A DNA stretch of 64,000 nt, from the NCBI RefSeq assembly GCF_025141175.1, contig NZ_CP081155.1:1145001-1209000 (forward strand), written 5' to 3'. Positions 24,933-34,067 of this stretch are shown in pieces. The notes below the pieces were generated by a model that was given only the letters and a program-made list of their open reading frames with translations, did no database searches and was not told where the DNA came from. The position numbers and the translations under genes were made by a program. Source of the DNA: Jannaschia sp. M317 (GTDB lineage: Bacteria > Pseudomonadota > Alphaproteobacteria > Rhodobacterales > Rhodobacteraceae). Position 1 is the first letter of the stretch. Every line of letters begins with the position of its first letter.

Positions 24933-26576
24933 ATGGAAAGCCTGGCCGACGACCTGCAGACGATGACGCGCACCCCGCTCAGCGAGGATCACGTCGCCCG
25001 CATCCGCGAGATCGCACGTGTGATCGAGATTGGCGCGGGCCAGACGCTCGTGGATCTGGGCGACCCCATGGATACCTTCCACTACGTCCTGACCGGAGAG
25101 GTGGAGGCGGTCGATGCGATTACCGGTCGCCGCTACGGCAACGGGGCAACCCTGGGCCCGGGGCAATTCGGCGGAGAAATCGGGTTCCTGACCGGTGCCC
25201 GTGCCATGCTGCAGATGCGCGCCGTGTCCGACAGCCGTCTGCTGGCGGTCGATCGCGATCAGATGCTGGACCTGATGTCGCGTGTGCCAGAGATGTCCGA
25301 CATCATCGTTTCGGTCATGGCCGGGCGGCGGCGCGCGCTGTTGGAAAGCGATCAGGCGTCGTTGACCTTGATCGGGATGGACCGCGACCGGGAGATTCGC
25401 GCCATCGGGGCCTTTGCCGCGCGCAACCGGATCCCGTATCGCACCCTGGACCTGGACGACGCCGAAGCAGGGGAAGTCGCGGCGCACTGTTCGCTGGCCC
25501 CTCGGCACCCGGCCGTGGTGTTCGGCAAGGACCGCGTGATTGAAAACCCGACCCCGCGCCGGGTCGCGCAGCTCTATGGTCTGGACCTGGATCTGGACCC
25601 GGAGGTGGTGCACGACGTGCTGATCGTGGGGGGCGGACCGGGCGGCATCGCGGCGGCGGTCTATGCCGGGGCCGAGGGGCTTTCTGCGCTGGTGGTCGAG
25701 GATGCGACCATCGGCGGGCAGGCGGGGACCTCTTCGCGGATCGAGAACTACATGGGGTTTCCCACCGGTATTTCCGGCGCGGATCTGTGTTTCCGGGGCG
25801 AGGTGCAGGCGATGAAGTTCGGCACCCGCTTTGCCGTCCCGCGCAGGGCCACCGGGGTGGAGCGTCGCGACGACGGCAGCTTCTGCGTCCGGCTCGACGA
25901 TGAGACGGAGACCTGCGCCCGCGCTTTGGTCGTGGCGACGGGCGTGCAGTATCGCCGCCTGCCGCTGGACGGGTTGGAGGGGTTGGAGGGCGCAGGCGTC
26001 TACTATGCCGCGACGGAGACAGAAGCGCGGTTCTGCAAGGGCAGCGAAGTGGTCATCATCGGCGGCGGCAATTCGGCGGGCCAGGCGGCGATGTTCCTGT
26101 CGCGCCACGCCGTCTGTGTGCATCTGCTTGTGCGCGGCGACGGGTTGGCCGACAGCATGTCACGCTATCTGTCGTCCCGGCTGGAGGCGAACGATTGCGT
26201 CCGCATCCGCTATCGCACCGAAGTCGACCAGCTGGAGGGGGAGGGGCATTTGTCCCGCGTCCATCTCAAGGGCGATGGCGTGGCCGAGGGGAACGACAGC
26301 ATCGACACCCGCGCGCTGTTCATCATGGTGGGGGCTGCGCCGAACACGGACTGGCTGGGTGATCTGGTGGCCTGCGACGGCAAGGGGTTTGTGCTGACCG
26401 GGCGCGATGTGGATCGCGACGACCCTTTTGCCACCTCTGCCGACGGGATCTTTGCGGTGGGCGATGTGCGCGCGGGATCGGTCAAGCGGGTGGCGAGCGC
26501 CGTGGGCGAAGGCTCCGTCGTGATTTCGCGCGTCTGGGGGCATGTGGCCGATCAGAAAGAGCGTTTGCGCGGCTAG
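24933..26576 (+). CDS. Cyclic-nucleotide-binding domain fused to a thioredoxin-reductase-like FAD oxidoreductase
   Basis: A 547-residue protein in three parts. Residues 10-125 are a cNMP-binding fold (GEVEAVDAI, GPGQFGGEIGFLTGARA). Residues 140-215 resemble a degenerate thioredoxin-like module without cysteine pairs. Residues 228-545 form a thioredoxin reductase core, with FAD-binding GGGPGGIAAA near residue 232, NAD(P)H-binding GGGNSAGQAA near 377 and the late GIFAVGDVRAGSVKRVA. The CxxC redox pair of thioredoxin reductases is absent: the position reads YYAATETEARF. It is therefore unlikely to reduce thioredoxin; it may be a ferredoxin/flavodoxin-type or sensor oxidoreductase. The stop shares a CTAG with the convergent small gene. 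Confidence 0.88.
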   Translation: MESLADDLQTMTRTPLSEDHVARIREIARVIEIGAGQTLVDLGDPMDTFHYVLTGEVEAVDAITGRRYGNGATLGPGQFGGEIGFLTGARAMLQMRAVSDSRLLAVDRDQMLDLMSRVPEMSDIIVSVMAGRRRALLESDQASLTLIGMDRDREIRAIGAFAARNRIPYRTLDLDDAEAGEVAAHCSLAPRHPAVVFGKDRVIENPTPRRVAQLYGLDLDLDPEVVHDVLIVGGGPGGIAAAVYAGAEGLSALVVEDATIGGQAGTSSRIENYMGFPTGISGADLCFRGEVQAMKFGTRFAVPRRATGVERRDDGSFCVRLDDETETCARALVVATGVQYRRLPLDGLEGLEGAGVYYAATETEARFCKGSEVVIIGGGNSAGQAAMFLSRHAVCVHLLVRGDGLADSMSRYLSSRLEANDCVRIRYRTEVDQLEGEGHLSRVHLKGDGVAEGNDSIDTRALFIMVGAAPNTDWLGDLVACDGKGFVLTGRDVDRDDPFATSADGIFAVGDVRAGSVKRVASAVGEGSVVISRVWGHVADQKERLRG

Positions 26577-26740
26577 CCCGGCTTGTCGCGATGGCGCAGG
26601 GGCCGCAACCCGCCCACGAAAGGCAACGGGATCGGATGAAGCAGCGCCAGTCGCCCGTTCCCGCGTGGACGCGGCAGCAGCAGCGGCAGAAGGACGACGA
26701 AAGCGGTGCCAAGAAAGGCGATGAAGAGCACGTGGGACAT
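26573..26740 (-). CDS. Small membrane protein, 55 residues
   Basis: It begins MSHVLFIAFLGTAFVVLLPLLLP as one hydrophobic helix and ends with a basic proline-rich tail (PFVGGLRPLRHRDKPG). AGGAGG lies 7-12 bases before the ATG, which supports expression. The longer in-frame ORF to 26812 has an unlikely cysteine-rich N-terminus. Its TAG and the convergent gene's TAG share the four bases CTAG. No family is recognised. Confidence 0.6.
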   Translation of the reverse strand: MSHVLFIAFLGTAFVVLLPLLLPRPRGNGRLALLHPIPLPFVGGLRPLRHRDKPG

Positions 26741-26813
26741 GTTCGGTCCTCCTGCCGCCATCCTTGCGCAGGAACATGAAGACTTCCTTAAGGCCGCAGC
26801 CGTCCGCCGCACC

Positions 26814-26842
26814 TTGCCCCCTGCCGGGTGCCCTGCCTATAA
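26814..26842 (+). promoter_or_regulatory. Probable ileS promoter
   Basis: TTGCCC at 26814-26819, a 17-base spacer, and CTATAA at 26837-26842. This implies a leader of about 130 bases. The leader contains a GC-rich hairpin at about 26888-26918 (CCCGGCG with CGCCGGG). Confidence 0.5.
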
Positions 26843-26979
26843 GGCGCGCGATGACGGGACGCGCGTGCATAGGCCAGCGAATTAGCCCCCCGGCGCCCTG
26901 ATCCACGGGGCCGCCGGGCAAAGATGTTGGACCGACCGCATCGCCATTCCCCGCCGACGATCTGCAAAGGACGCCCGAG

Positions 26980-29874
26980 ATGAGCGCCGACACGCCCTCC
27001 GACCAGACCCCCGACTACAAATCCACGCTGAACCTGCCGAAGACGGACTTTCCGATGCGCGCGGGCCTGCCCAAGCGGGAGCCGGGATGGCTGACCCGGT
27101 GGGAGAAGATCGGCGTCTATGATCGCCTGCGCGAAAAGGAGGGCCGCGCGCCCTTCACGCTGCACGATGGGCCGCCCTATGCGAACGGGAACCTGCATAT
27201 CGGGCACGCACTGAACAAGACGCTCAAGGACATGGTGGTCCGGTCGCGCCAGATGATGGGCCACGACGCCCGCTATGTGCCCGGCTGGGATTGTCACGGC
27301 CTGCCGATCGAGTGGAAGATCGAAGAAAAATACCGCCAGAAGGGCCGCGACAAGGATGCCGTCGACGTGGTGGAATTCCGCCGCGAATGCCGCGAGTTTG
27401 CCGCCGGCTGGGTCGATGTGCAGCGCGCGGAATTCAAGCGTCTGGGCATCACCGGCAACTGGGCCGATCCCTATCTGACGATGAACTACCACGCCGAGGC
27501 GGTGATCGCCGCCGAGTTCCAGACGTTTCTGATGAACGGGCTGGTCTATCAGGGGTCCAAGCCGGTGATGTGGTCGCCGGTCGAAAAGACCGCGCTGGCC
27601 GAGGCGGAGGTGGAGTATCACGACCGCCAGACGGACGCGATCTGGGTGCCGTTCGAGGTGGTGTCCGGTCTGGAGGGGGCCCGTGTCGTCATCTGGACGA
27701 CGACGCCCTGGACCATCCCGCAGAACCGCGCGATCTGCTTTGGGCCGGGCATCGCCTATGGTCTCTATGAAATCACCGGCACGCCCGAAGAATGCTGGGC
27801 CAAGGTCGGCGACAAGTATCTGCTGGCGGACGGTCTGGCAGAGGCCACGCTGACCGCCGCCCGGCTGGAAGACGGTCAATGGACGCGTCTGCGCGATGTG
27901 ACGGCAGATGAGCTGTCTGCCCTGACCTGCGCCCACCCTCTGCGCGGGGTCGACGGCGCGAACGGGGAATGGGACTATGACGTCCCTCTCTTCCCAGGCG
28001 ACCACGTGACCGACGATGCGGGCACGGGCTTTGTCCACACGGCCCCCAGCCACGGTGACGACGACTACAAGATCGGCGTCGAACATGGCCTGCCGATGAC
28101 CTACAACATCGAGGCCGACGGCTCTTACCGCGCCGACCTGCCTTTGTTCGGCGGCGAGGCGATCCTCAGCCCGAATGGCAAGAAACCGGGGGGGGCCAAC
28201 AAGGCCGTCATCGCGGCGCTGCAATCTGCCGACGCCTTGCTGGCGCGCAAACGCATCACGATCTCGGACGCGCATTCCTGGCGCTCCAAGGCTCCGGTCA
28301 TCCGCCTGAACCGCCCGCAGTGGTTCGCCGCCATCGACCGGCCCGTGGGCGACGGGCAGGACACATATGGCGAGACGGTGCGGGCCCGCGCCCTCACCTC
28401 CATTGATCAACTGGTGGAATGGACGCCCAAGACTGGGCGCAACCGTCTGTTCTCGATGATCGAGAACCGGCCTGACTGGGTGTTGTCGCGCCAACGCGCC
28501 TGGGGCGTTCCGCTGACCTGCTTTACCAAGGTCGGCGCCAAGGCCGACGACCCCGATTTCCTGCTGCGCGATCCTGCCGTGAACGCGCGCATCATCGCCG
28601 CCTTCGAAGCCGAGGGCGCCGATGCCTGGTATGCGGAGGGCGCAAAGGAACGGTTCCTGGCCCCCGACTACGACCCTGCGGAGTGGGAGAAGGTCGACGA
28701 CATCCTGGACGTCTGGTTCGACAGCGGCTCGACCCATGCATTCGTGCTGCGCGACCGCTCGGACGGGACCGAGGACGGAATTGCCGACGTCTATCTGGAG
28801 GGCACGGACCAGCATCGCGGCTGGTTCCATTCGTCGATGTTGCAGGCCTGCGGGACCAAGGGGCGCGCGCCCTACCGCGCCGTCGTGACCCACGGGTTCA
28901 CCATGGACGAAAAGGGCATGAAGATGTCCAAATCCATCGGCAACACCATCGCGCCCCAGGACATCGTGGACCAATACGGCGCCGATATCCTGCGGCTGTG
29001 GGTGGCGCAGGTCGACTATACCGCCGATCACCGGATCGGGCCGGAGATCCTCAAGGGGGTGGCCGACGGCTATCGCCGCTTGCGCAACACGCTGCGGTTC
29101 ATGCTGGGCTCCATCACCGAGGACACGCCCGCCGACCCGCTGGAAATGCCGGAGTTGGAGCGCTGGGTTCTGCACCGCCTGTCGGAGCTGGATGACGAGG
29201 TGCGCGCGGGTTATGCGGCCTATGACTTCGCGTCCGTCCTGAACGCGATCTTCCAGTTCACGACGATCGACCTGTCGGCCTTCTATTTCGACATCCGCAA
29301 GGACGCGCTTTATTGCGACGGTGACACGCTGCGGCGGCGGTCGGCGCGCACGGTCCTGCGGCTACTGCACGAACGGCTGACCACCTGGCTGGCCCCGATC
29401 CTGCCCTTCACCATGGAAGAAGTCTGGCTGGAGGTGCATCCGGACGAGGACGGATCTGTCCATCTGCAGGATTTCCCGGACGCCCGCCCCGGTTGGCGCG
29501 ATGAGGCACTGGCGGCCAAGTGGTCCACCATCCGCCGCGTCCGCCGCGCGGTCACCGGCGCGCTGGAGGTGGCACGTCGTGACAAGACCATCGGGTCGTC
29601 GCTGGAGGCGGCACCGGTGGTTTACGTGGACACCGAAACGGCAGCGATCCTGCGCGACGTCAGCTTCGAGGACATCTGCATCACCTCGGGCATCGAGGTC
29701 AGCGAAGCGCCCGCCCCCGAGGATGCCTGGCGCCCAGAGGACGGCGAAGGAATCGCCGTCACCTTCCAGCATGCGGAAGGCGGAAAATGCCAACGCTGCT
29801 GGAAGATCCTGCCCGATGTCGGCAGCCATGGGCATGATGGCGTTTGCGCGCGCTGCGACGCGGCGCTGGGCTAA
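26980..29874 (+). CDS. ileS: Isoleucyl-tRNA synthetase
   Basis: A 964-residue class I synthetase that charges tRNA-Ile. The HIGH motif is in [12 protein letters not shown] (near residue 73) and KMSKS is in [12 protein letters not shown] (near residue 648). The editing domain shows [16 protein letters not shown]-terminal zinc site has CQRCW and CARCDAAL. It is full length for the bacterial type with the zinc knuckle. A GC-rich inverted repeat (29882-29907) follows the stop and may end the transcript. Confidence 0.98.
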   Translation: MSADTPSDQTPDYKSTLNLPKTDFPMRAGLPKREPGWLTRWEKIGVYDRLREKEGRAPFTLHDGPPYANGNLHIGHALNKTLKDMVVRSRQMMGHDARYVPGWDCHGLPIEWKIEEKYRQKGRDKDAVDVVEFRRECREFAAGWVDVQRAEFKRLGITGNWADPYLTMNYHAEAVIAAEFQTFLMNGLVYQGSKPVMWSPVEKTALAEAEVEYHDRQTDAIWVPFEVVSGLEGARVVIWTTTPWTIPQNRAICFGPGIAYGLYEITGTPEECWAKVGDKYLLADGLAEATLTAARLEDGQWTRLRDVTADELSALTCAHPLRGVDGANGEWDYDVPLFPGDHVTDDAGTGFVHTAPSHGDDDYKIGVEHGLPMTYNIEADGSYRADLPLFGGEAILSPNGKKPGGANKAVIAALQSADALLARKRITISDAHSWRSKAPVIRLNRPQWFAAIDRPVGDGQDTYGETVRARALTSIDQLVEWTPKTGRNRLFSMIENRPDWVLSRQRAWGVPLTCFTKVGAKADDPDFLLRDPAVNARIIAAFEAEGADAWYAEGAKERFLAPDYDPAEWEKVDDILDVWFDSGSTHAFVLRDRSDGTEDGIADVYLEGTDQHRGWFHSSMLQACGTKGRAPYRAVVTHGFTMDEKGMKMSKSIGNTIAPQDIVDQYGADILRLWVAQVDYTADHRIGPEILKGVADGYRRLRNTLRFMLGSITEDTPADPLEMPELERWVLHRLSELDDEVRAGYAAYDFASVLNAIFQFTTIDLSAFYFDIRKDALYCDGDTLRRRSARTVLRLLHERLTTWLAPILPFTMEEVWLEVHPDEDGSVHLQDFPDARPGWRDEALAAKWSTIRRVRRAVTGALEVARRDKTIGSSLEAAPVVYVDTETAAILRDVSFEDICITSGIEVSEAPAPEDAWRPEDGEGIAVTFQHAEGGKCQRCWKILPDVGSHGHDGVCARCDAALG

Positions 29875-29881
29875 GACGTGA

Positions 29882-29907
29882 CGCCGGGCCGCGAAAGCGG
29901 GCCCGGC
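29882..29907 (+). terminator. GC-rich hairpin after ileS
   Basis: GCCGGGCC and GGCCCGGC can pair around GCGAAAGC-type loop bases a few bases after the ileS stop. There is no T-run, so termination strength is uncertain. Confidence 0.4.
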
Positions 29908-29977
29908 GATACGGTTCGGCCTGTCATCCGATAACACACCGTCCAGCTAGACGGGGGTCTGCGCGCGCGCTACCAAA

Positions 29978-29999
29978 CAAGATGTCATAAGACATTTTG
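29978..29999 (+). promoter_or_regulatory. Inverted repeat upstream of the ethylene-receptor-like kinase
   Basis: CAAGATGTC-ATAA-GACATTTTG has 9-base arms with one mismatch. It lies 62 bases before the kinase ATG in an AT-richer stretch. It is a candidate operator or autoregulatory site. Confidence 0.45.
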
Positions 30000-30060
30000 A
30001 CCTGCCGGACGCTTGCCCGAAGGGCCGCCTCCGCCCTCGGTAGTTAGGATGGGCCTTGCC

Positions 30061-31224
30061 ATGACCCTTTTTGATTGGTCGCAGTACATGCCGCACGGTA
30101 TGTGCCTTCTGTGGGAGCCGTGGCTTGTCGCGCTCTGGGTTGGGTCGGATTTGCTGATCGTGCTCAGCTATTTCGCGATCCCGCTGGCCCTGTTGTTGTT
30201 CCTGCGGCAGCGGCCCGACCTGCGGTATCGCGGTCTGGTGGCGTTGTTCGCGGGCTTCATCCTGCTGTGCGGGGTCACTCATGTGTTGTCGATCGTGACG
30301 CTCTGGCTGCCGGTCTATCCGCTGGCCGGGACGATAAAGCTGGCAACCGGCCTGGTCTCGGGGGCCACGGCGCTGGTGCTGTTTCGTCTGGTCCCGACGT
30401 TGGTCCGCATCCCCAGCCCCGCGCAGATGGAGGCCGCCAACGCCCGCTTGCTGGCGGAAATCACTTCGCATCAGGCGACGCTCAGTGATTTGCGCGCCGC
30501 CCAGGCGGACCTGGAGAAGCGCGTCGCCGCCCGAACCGAAGAGCTGGCCCGCGCAAATGACCGCCTGTCGGTCGCGGCGCGCGAAGCGGTGCACCGGTCG
30601 TCCAACATGCTGACGGTCGTGGCGGCCATGGCCCGCCAAAGCGCCAGAGGGGCCGAACGGATCGAGGATTTCCTGACCGCCTTTACCGGCCGTGTGGACG
30701 CGCTGGCCAAGGCCACGGCCCGCGTGATGCGCGGCGACGATCGCGGTGCGGCGGACCTGGAGGCGGTGATGCGCGACCAGTTGGAGCCGGTGCTGATGAC
30801 TTGGGCCGACCGTGTCCGGATCGAGGGTCCTGCCCTGAATATTGGGGCGGAAGGGGCGCAGCAGATCTGTCTTGCCCTGCATGAGCTGAGCACGAACGCC
30901 CAGAAATACGGGGCCTTTGCCCATCCTGACGGCCGGCTGTCGCTGACCTGGCGGGTCGAGAATGATGCGGAGGCAGGCCCGATGCTGGCGGTCACCTGGG
31001 CCGAGACCCTGGGCCGCCCCATGGGCCCCGAAACCGGGCAGGGGTTTGGCACCCGGCTTGTCACGCAGATTGTGCCACAGACATTGCAGGGGCGGGCCGA
31101 ACGGCGGTTCGAAGACGACCGGTTGATCTATGATTTGAGGGTGCCGATGGCGGCGATCGGACCGCGCGATGATCTGACCCAAGCCCAGGACCGCCCAGAC
31201 GGCCCGGAGCCGCAGCCGGCGTAG
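30061..31224 (+). CDS. Ethylene-receptor-like sensor domain with HWE-type histidine kinase
   Basis: A 387-residue membrane sensor kinase. Residues 20-115 form three membrane helices. They closely follow the plant ETR1 ethylene/copper domain: SDLLIVLSYFAIPL with Asp30, FILLCGVTH with Cys70 and His74, and later TIKLATGLVSGATALVLF. The Cys-His spacing of 4 and the Asp-Cys spacing of 40 equal those of ETR1 (Asp25, Cys65, His69). A coiled-coil linker follows at residues 120-170. The kinase has the phospho-acceptor His178 in AVHRSSNML and the HWE-type N box ALHELSTNAQKYGAF. Ethylene or copper sensing is an inference from the ligand residues. The output response regulator is not adjacent. The ATG at 30061 is used; 30049 is possible. 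Confidence 0.85.
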   Translation: MTLFDWSQYMPHGMCLLWEPWLVALWVGSDLLIVLSYFAIPLALLLFLRQRPDLRYRGLVALFAGFILLCGVTHVLSIVTLWLPVYPLAGTIKLATGLVSGATALVLFRLVPTLVRIPSPAQMEAANARLLAEITSHQATLSDLRAAQADLEKRVAARTEELARANDRLSVAAREAVHRSSNMLTVVAAMARQSARGAERIEDFLTAFTGRVDALAKATARVMRGDDRGAADLEAVMRDQLEPVLMTWADRVRIEGPALNIGAEGAQQICLALHELSTNAQKYGAFAHPDGRLSLTWRVENDAEAGPMLAVTWAETLGRPMGPETGQGFGTRLVTQIVPQTLQGRAERRFEDDRLIYDLRVPMAAIGPRDDLTQAQDRPDGPEPQPA

Positions 31225-31297
31225 TCGCCGACAGGGGCGTGACGCAGGCGGGGCGGCGTCGCAAGCCGGGGATCCGGCGTGACGTTGGCGGGGCGGG

Positions 31298-32995
31298 TCA
31301 CCCCAGGCGCCGCAATTTCCGGGCCAGACGTTTGCCATGCTCCGGGAACCGCTGCGTATGTTCGGCCTCTGCCGCGGCGGTGTCGGCCCCGGCATCACGT
31401 CCCGCCAGAATGAGGCGTTCCAACAGAAAGGCGCGGGGTGGCCCCGCCTCCCAGGCTGCGACCAGGGCATCGAAGGCGTCGCGTGGGCGGCCCAGTCCCT
31501 GCAAGGCATTGGCCTTCAGGATGTGCAGGCTTGGCTCTCGACGCTCTGCGCCCCGGTGGCCGTCGATCAATCTCAGAAGGGCCGCGTGATCCTCCAGCCG
31601 GGACAGCAGCCGCGCCAATTCCGACAATCGGCTGATCGAGGTGACGCGCACCCGCCCAATCACCGCATCGACGAACCCCAGGACACGGGCCCGCCCCGAA
31701 GCTGTCAGTGCGACGGCGGCCAACGCCTTGCCGCGCCGTTCGTCCACCTGCTCCTCCGGGTCGTCCAGGTTATAGTCGGCAAAGAAGGACGTATAGCGGC
31801 ACCCGCTTGCCAGCGCGTGCGGCATGAAATCCTGCCACCGGAACAGCGCCGTCTGCAGCGTGCCGATTTCGATGCAATGGGTATCAGCCTCGGCAAAGAT
31901 CATGTTGGCGAACCCGGCACCGTGATAGCTCATCATGATGTCGGCATTCGCCATCAGGGCGACCTGTTCCAGGGGCGTGAAATCTTCGAAATAGATGGTT
32001 TCGAAGCCGCGCCGCGCCAAATCCGCCCGCAGGTCCGCCTCGCCCGCCATGGCGCGGTCCCGCACCGATTTGCGCCCCACCCAGAAGCGCCGGGGCAAGT
32101 GCGACCAGTCCTGTCCTGCTATTCGGTCCAGCGCCGTTTCGCGCAGGCGGATCAACATCTCGTCGCAGGAATTCATCGCCAGCATCCCTTGGGACGCCCG
32201 TTCTGGCTGGCGCCCGCGCCAGACATGGCTGTCCGGGGCCAGTGGGTCGAGCGAGGGGATCACCTCGTCCGTGGTCTGGCAATACCAGTGCCGCCCGTTG
32301 AGAACCGTCAACGCGGGGCCATAGTCGCGGTCCGTCCGGGTCAGGTGAACCCGCCCGACCAGTCGGGGAAAGATCGCCTCGACCCAGGCCATGACGAAGC
32401 TGGAAATGTCCGGCCCTTTCATGTGGATGTGAACGTCCCCCCGAAACCAGTCCGCATCGACCGCGCAAAGCTGACAGAGCGTTTCAGTCACGAAGTGGTA
32501 GAAGTTCGTCCCGTTGCGCGCATCCACCACGAAGGGCAGCCGGCTGACGTCACCGTCGTGCAGATCCGGAGCCTTGGCCGCGGCCCTGTGCCGGTCAAAG
32601 GCACGCGCGACCTCGGCGTCCATGTCCCGGCCAGGCTCTGCCTTCCAGACGTAGCGGTTGCGCAGCCGGGTCCCGGCCGCCCCGGTCAGCAGAAAGCGGT
32701 CGCCCACGGCCAGGAAATGTTCCTGCGCGCGCAGTTGGGTGACATGCACCAGCACGGTCGTGGTCACGATCCCGGCCCGAAAGGCGCGCAACCGGGTGTG
32801 CATGTCGATGTGGTCTGCCGTGCGGTGCGCGGTGGCGTCATCGGCGCTGACGCTGGCCCCGGCGATCCGCCCGCGCGGCACGCTCCGCCACATCCGGGGC
32901 AGGGGGGCCAAGGTGGACAGGCCCGGATCGACGCCTGGGGCAAAGAACATCTCTGCCGCCGGGCGCTGCCAGTCGATCGGGGGGACCTGGGTCAC
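31298..32995 (-). CDS. Glycosyltransferase family 61-like protein
   Basis: A 565-residue protein with a GT61/DUF563 domain (about residues 150-400). Typical signatures are NFYHFVTETLCQLCAV, FWVGRKSVRDRAM, and the nucleotide-sugar site region ADIMMSYHGAGFANMIFAE. The last 110 residues look like helical repeats (LHILKANALQGLGRPRDAF). GT61 enzymes add sugars to polysaccharides or proteins; no acceptor is evident. The start is GTG at 32995, with a weak ribosome-binding site. It lies 16 bases downstream of cobO on the same strand, but a functional link with cobalamin is unlikely. Confidence 0.82.
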   Translation of the reverse strand: MTQVPPIDWQRPAAEMFFAPGVDPGLSTLAPLPRMWRSVPRGRIAGASVSADDATAHRTADHIDMHTRLRAFRAGIVTTTVLVHVTQLRAQEHFLAVGDRFLLTGAAGTRLRNRYVWKAEPGRDMDAEVARAFDRHRAAAKAPDLHDGDVSRLPFVVDARNGTNFYHFVTETLCQLCAVDADWFRGDVHIHMKGPDISSFVMAWVEAIFPRLVGRVHLTRTDRDYGPALTVLNGRHWYCQTTDEVIPSLDPLAPDSHVWRGRQPERASQGMLAMNSCDEMLIRLRETALDRIAGQDWSHLPRRFWVGRKSVRDRAMAGEADLRADLARRGFETIYFEDFTPLEQVALMANADIMMSYHGAGFANMIFAEADTHCIEIGTLQTALFRWQDFMPHALASGCRYTSFFADYNLDDPEEQVDERRGKALAAVALTASGRARVLGFVDAVIGRVRVTSISRLSELARLLSRLEDHAALLRLIDGHRGAERREPSLHILKANALQGLGRPRDAFDALVAAWEAGPPRAFLLERLILAGRDAGADTAAAEAEHTQRFPEHGKRLARKLRRLG

Positions 32996-33011
32996 GGCAG
33001 GGCCGCGCCGG

Positions 33012-33629
33012 TCAGAATTCCACCCCGGCCTGGGCCTTTACGCCCGACCGGAACGGGTGCTTGATCAGCTCCATCTCGGTGACCAGATCGGCCAGGTCGA
33101 TCAGCGCGTCCTTGGCGTTGCGCCCGGTGCAGACCACGTGGGTCATCGGCGGCTTTTCATCGCGCAGAAAGGCCACGACATCGGCCACGTCGATATAGTC
33201 ATAGCGCAGCGCGATGTTGATTTCGTCCAGCAGAACCATGCGGTTGCCGGGATCGCGGATCAGTTCCTTCGCCTTGGCCCAGGCGGCCTGAGCCATTTCG
33301 ATGTCGCGGGATTTGTCCTGCGTCTCCCAGGTAAAGCCCTCGCCCATGGTGTGAAATTCGCACAGGTCACCGAAATGCGCGGTGATCAGGTCGCGTTCCC
33401 CGGTGGACATGCCGCCCTTGATGAACTGCACGACGGCGCAGGGCATGTCATGGGCAATACAGCGAAAAATCATCCCGAAGGCGGAGCTGCTCTTGCCCTT
33501 GCCCTTGCCGGTATGGACGATCACCAGACCTTTTTCGTCGGTCTTGGTGGCCATGATCTTGTCGCGGGCGGCCTTTTTCTTGGCCATCTTGGCGTTGTGG
33601 CGGGCGGTGTCGTCGGGCGTCGCGGTCAT
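33012..33629 (-). CDS. cobO: Cob(I)alamin (corrinoid) adenosyltransferase, CobO/BtuR type
   Basis: A 205-residue ATP:corrinoid adenosyltransferase that attaches the upper 5'-deoxyadenosyl ligand. The P-loop HTGKGKGKSSSAFGM is at about residues 39-53. FIKGGMSTGERDLI and VLLDEINIALRYDYI are family signatures, and it ends FRSGVKAQAGVEF. The ATG at 33629 is chosen because the frame upstream lacks conservation. It is separated from cobN by two small lipoprotein genes on mixed strands, so it is not clearly in one operon with it. Confidence 0.96.
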   Translation of the reverse strand: MTATPDDTARHNAKMAKKKAARDKIMATKTDEKGLVIVHTGKGKGKSSSAFGMIFRCIAHDMPCAVVQFIKGGMSTGERDLITAHFGDLCEFHTMGEGFTWETQDKSRDIEMAQAAWAKAKELIRDPGNRMVLLDEINIALRYDYIDVADVVAFLRDEKPPMTHVVCTGRNAKDALIDLADLVTEMELIKHPFRSGVKAQAGVEF

Positions 33630-33756
33630 GGGCTGTCCTGTCGGGCGTCGTGAGGTCGCGCAGACTGTCCGCGCGGGCGGGCCGGGCGTCAACCGCCCGC
33701 GTTCGCAGCGGCCCACGTTAACACTCTGTTAGGGATCGCTGTGGCAAGGTCCGGAA

Positions 33757-34062
33757 ATGATCAGATCCAGTCTCCTATTCGTATGTCTTGGCCTGTTGGC
33801 TGCCTGCGGCGCGCCGCATCCCGTCTCCGGGTTGGACCGGTCCGGTACGGCCAGCGGCAATGGCCACGACTACCGCGTCAACTGGAACGTCACCAAGGCG
33901 CAGGCGACCCGGACCAATGCGGTCTGGCGGCCCGGCCTGGCCCAGGTGACGCGCGGCGCGATCATGGCGACAGAGCAGCTGAGCGGCTGCACGGTGGTGC
34001 CCGGCACGGCCATCGGTGACATCGCCCTCATCGAGATGGAGCTGGACTGCGTGCCGGGCTAG
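33757..34062 (+). CDS. Small putative lipoprotein
   Basis: A 101-residue protein with a lipoprotein signal peptide (MIRSSLLFVCLGLLAACGAP, lipobox LAAC, Cys17). The mature part is polar and has two more cysteines (LSGCTVV and ELDCVPG) that may form a disulfide. No family is recognised. A near-CtrA half-match (TTAA-N7-TTAG) lies 25 bases upstream. It is convergent with the next lipoprotein gene, with a 5-base gap. Confidence 0.68.
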   Translation: MIRSSLLFVCLGLLAACGAPHPVSGLDRSGTASGNGHDYRVNWNVTKAQATRTNAVWRPGLAQVTRGAIMATEQLSGCTVVPGTAIGDIALIEMELDCVPG

Positions 34063-34067
34063 GTCGA

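Noticed and set aside
33718..33732. TTAA-N7-TTAG upstream of the lipoprotein at 33757 as a second CtrA box
   Set aside because: It has one mismatch in the second half-site; without a binding test it is too weak to list as a site.
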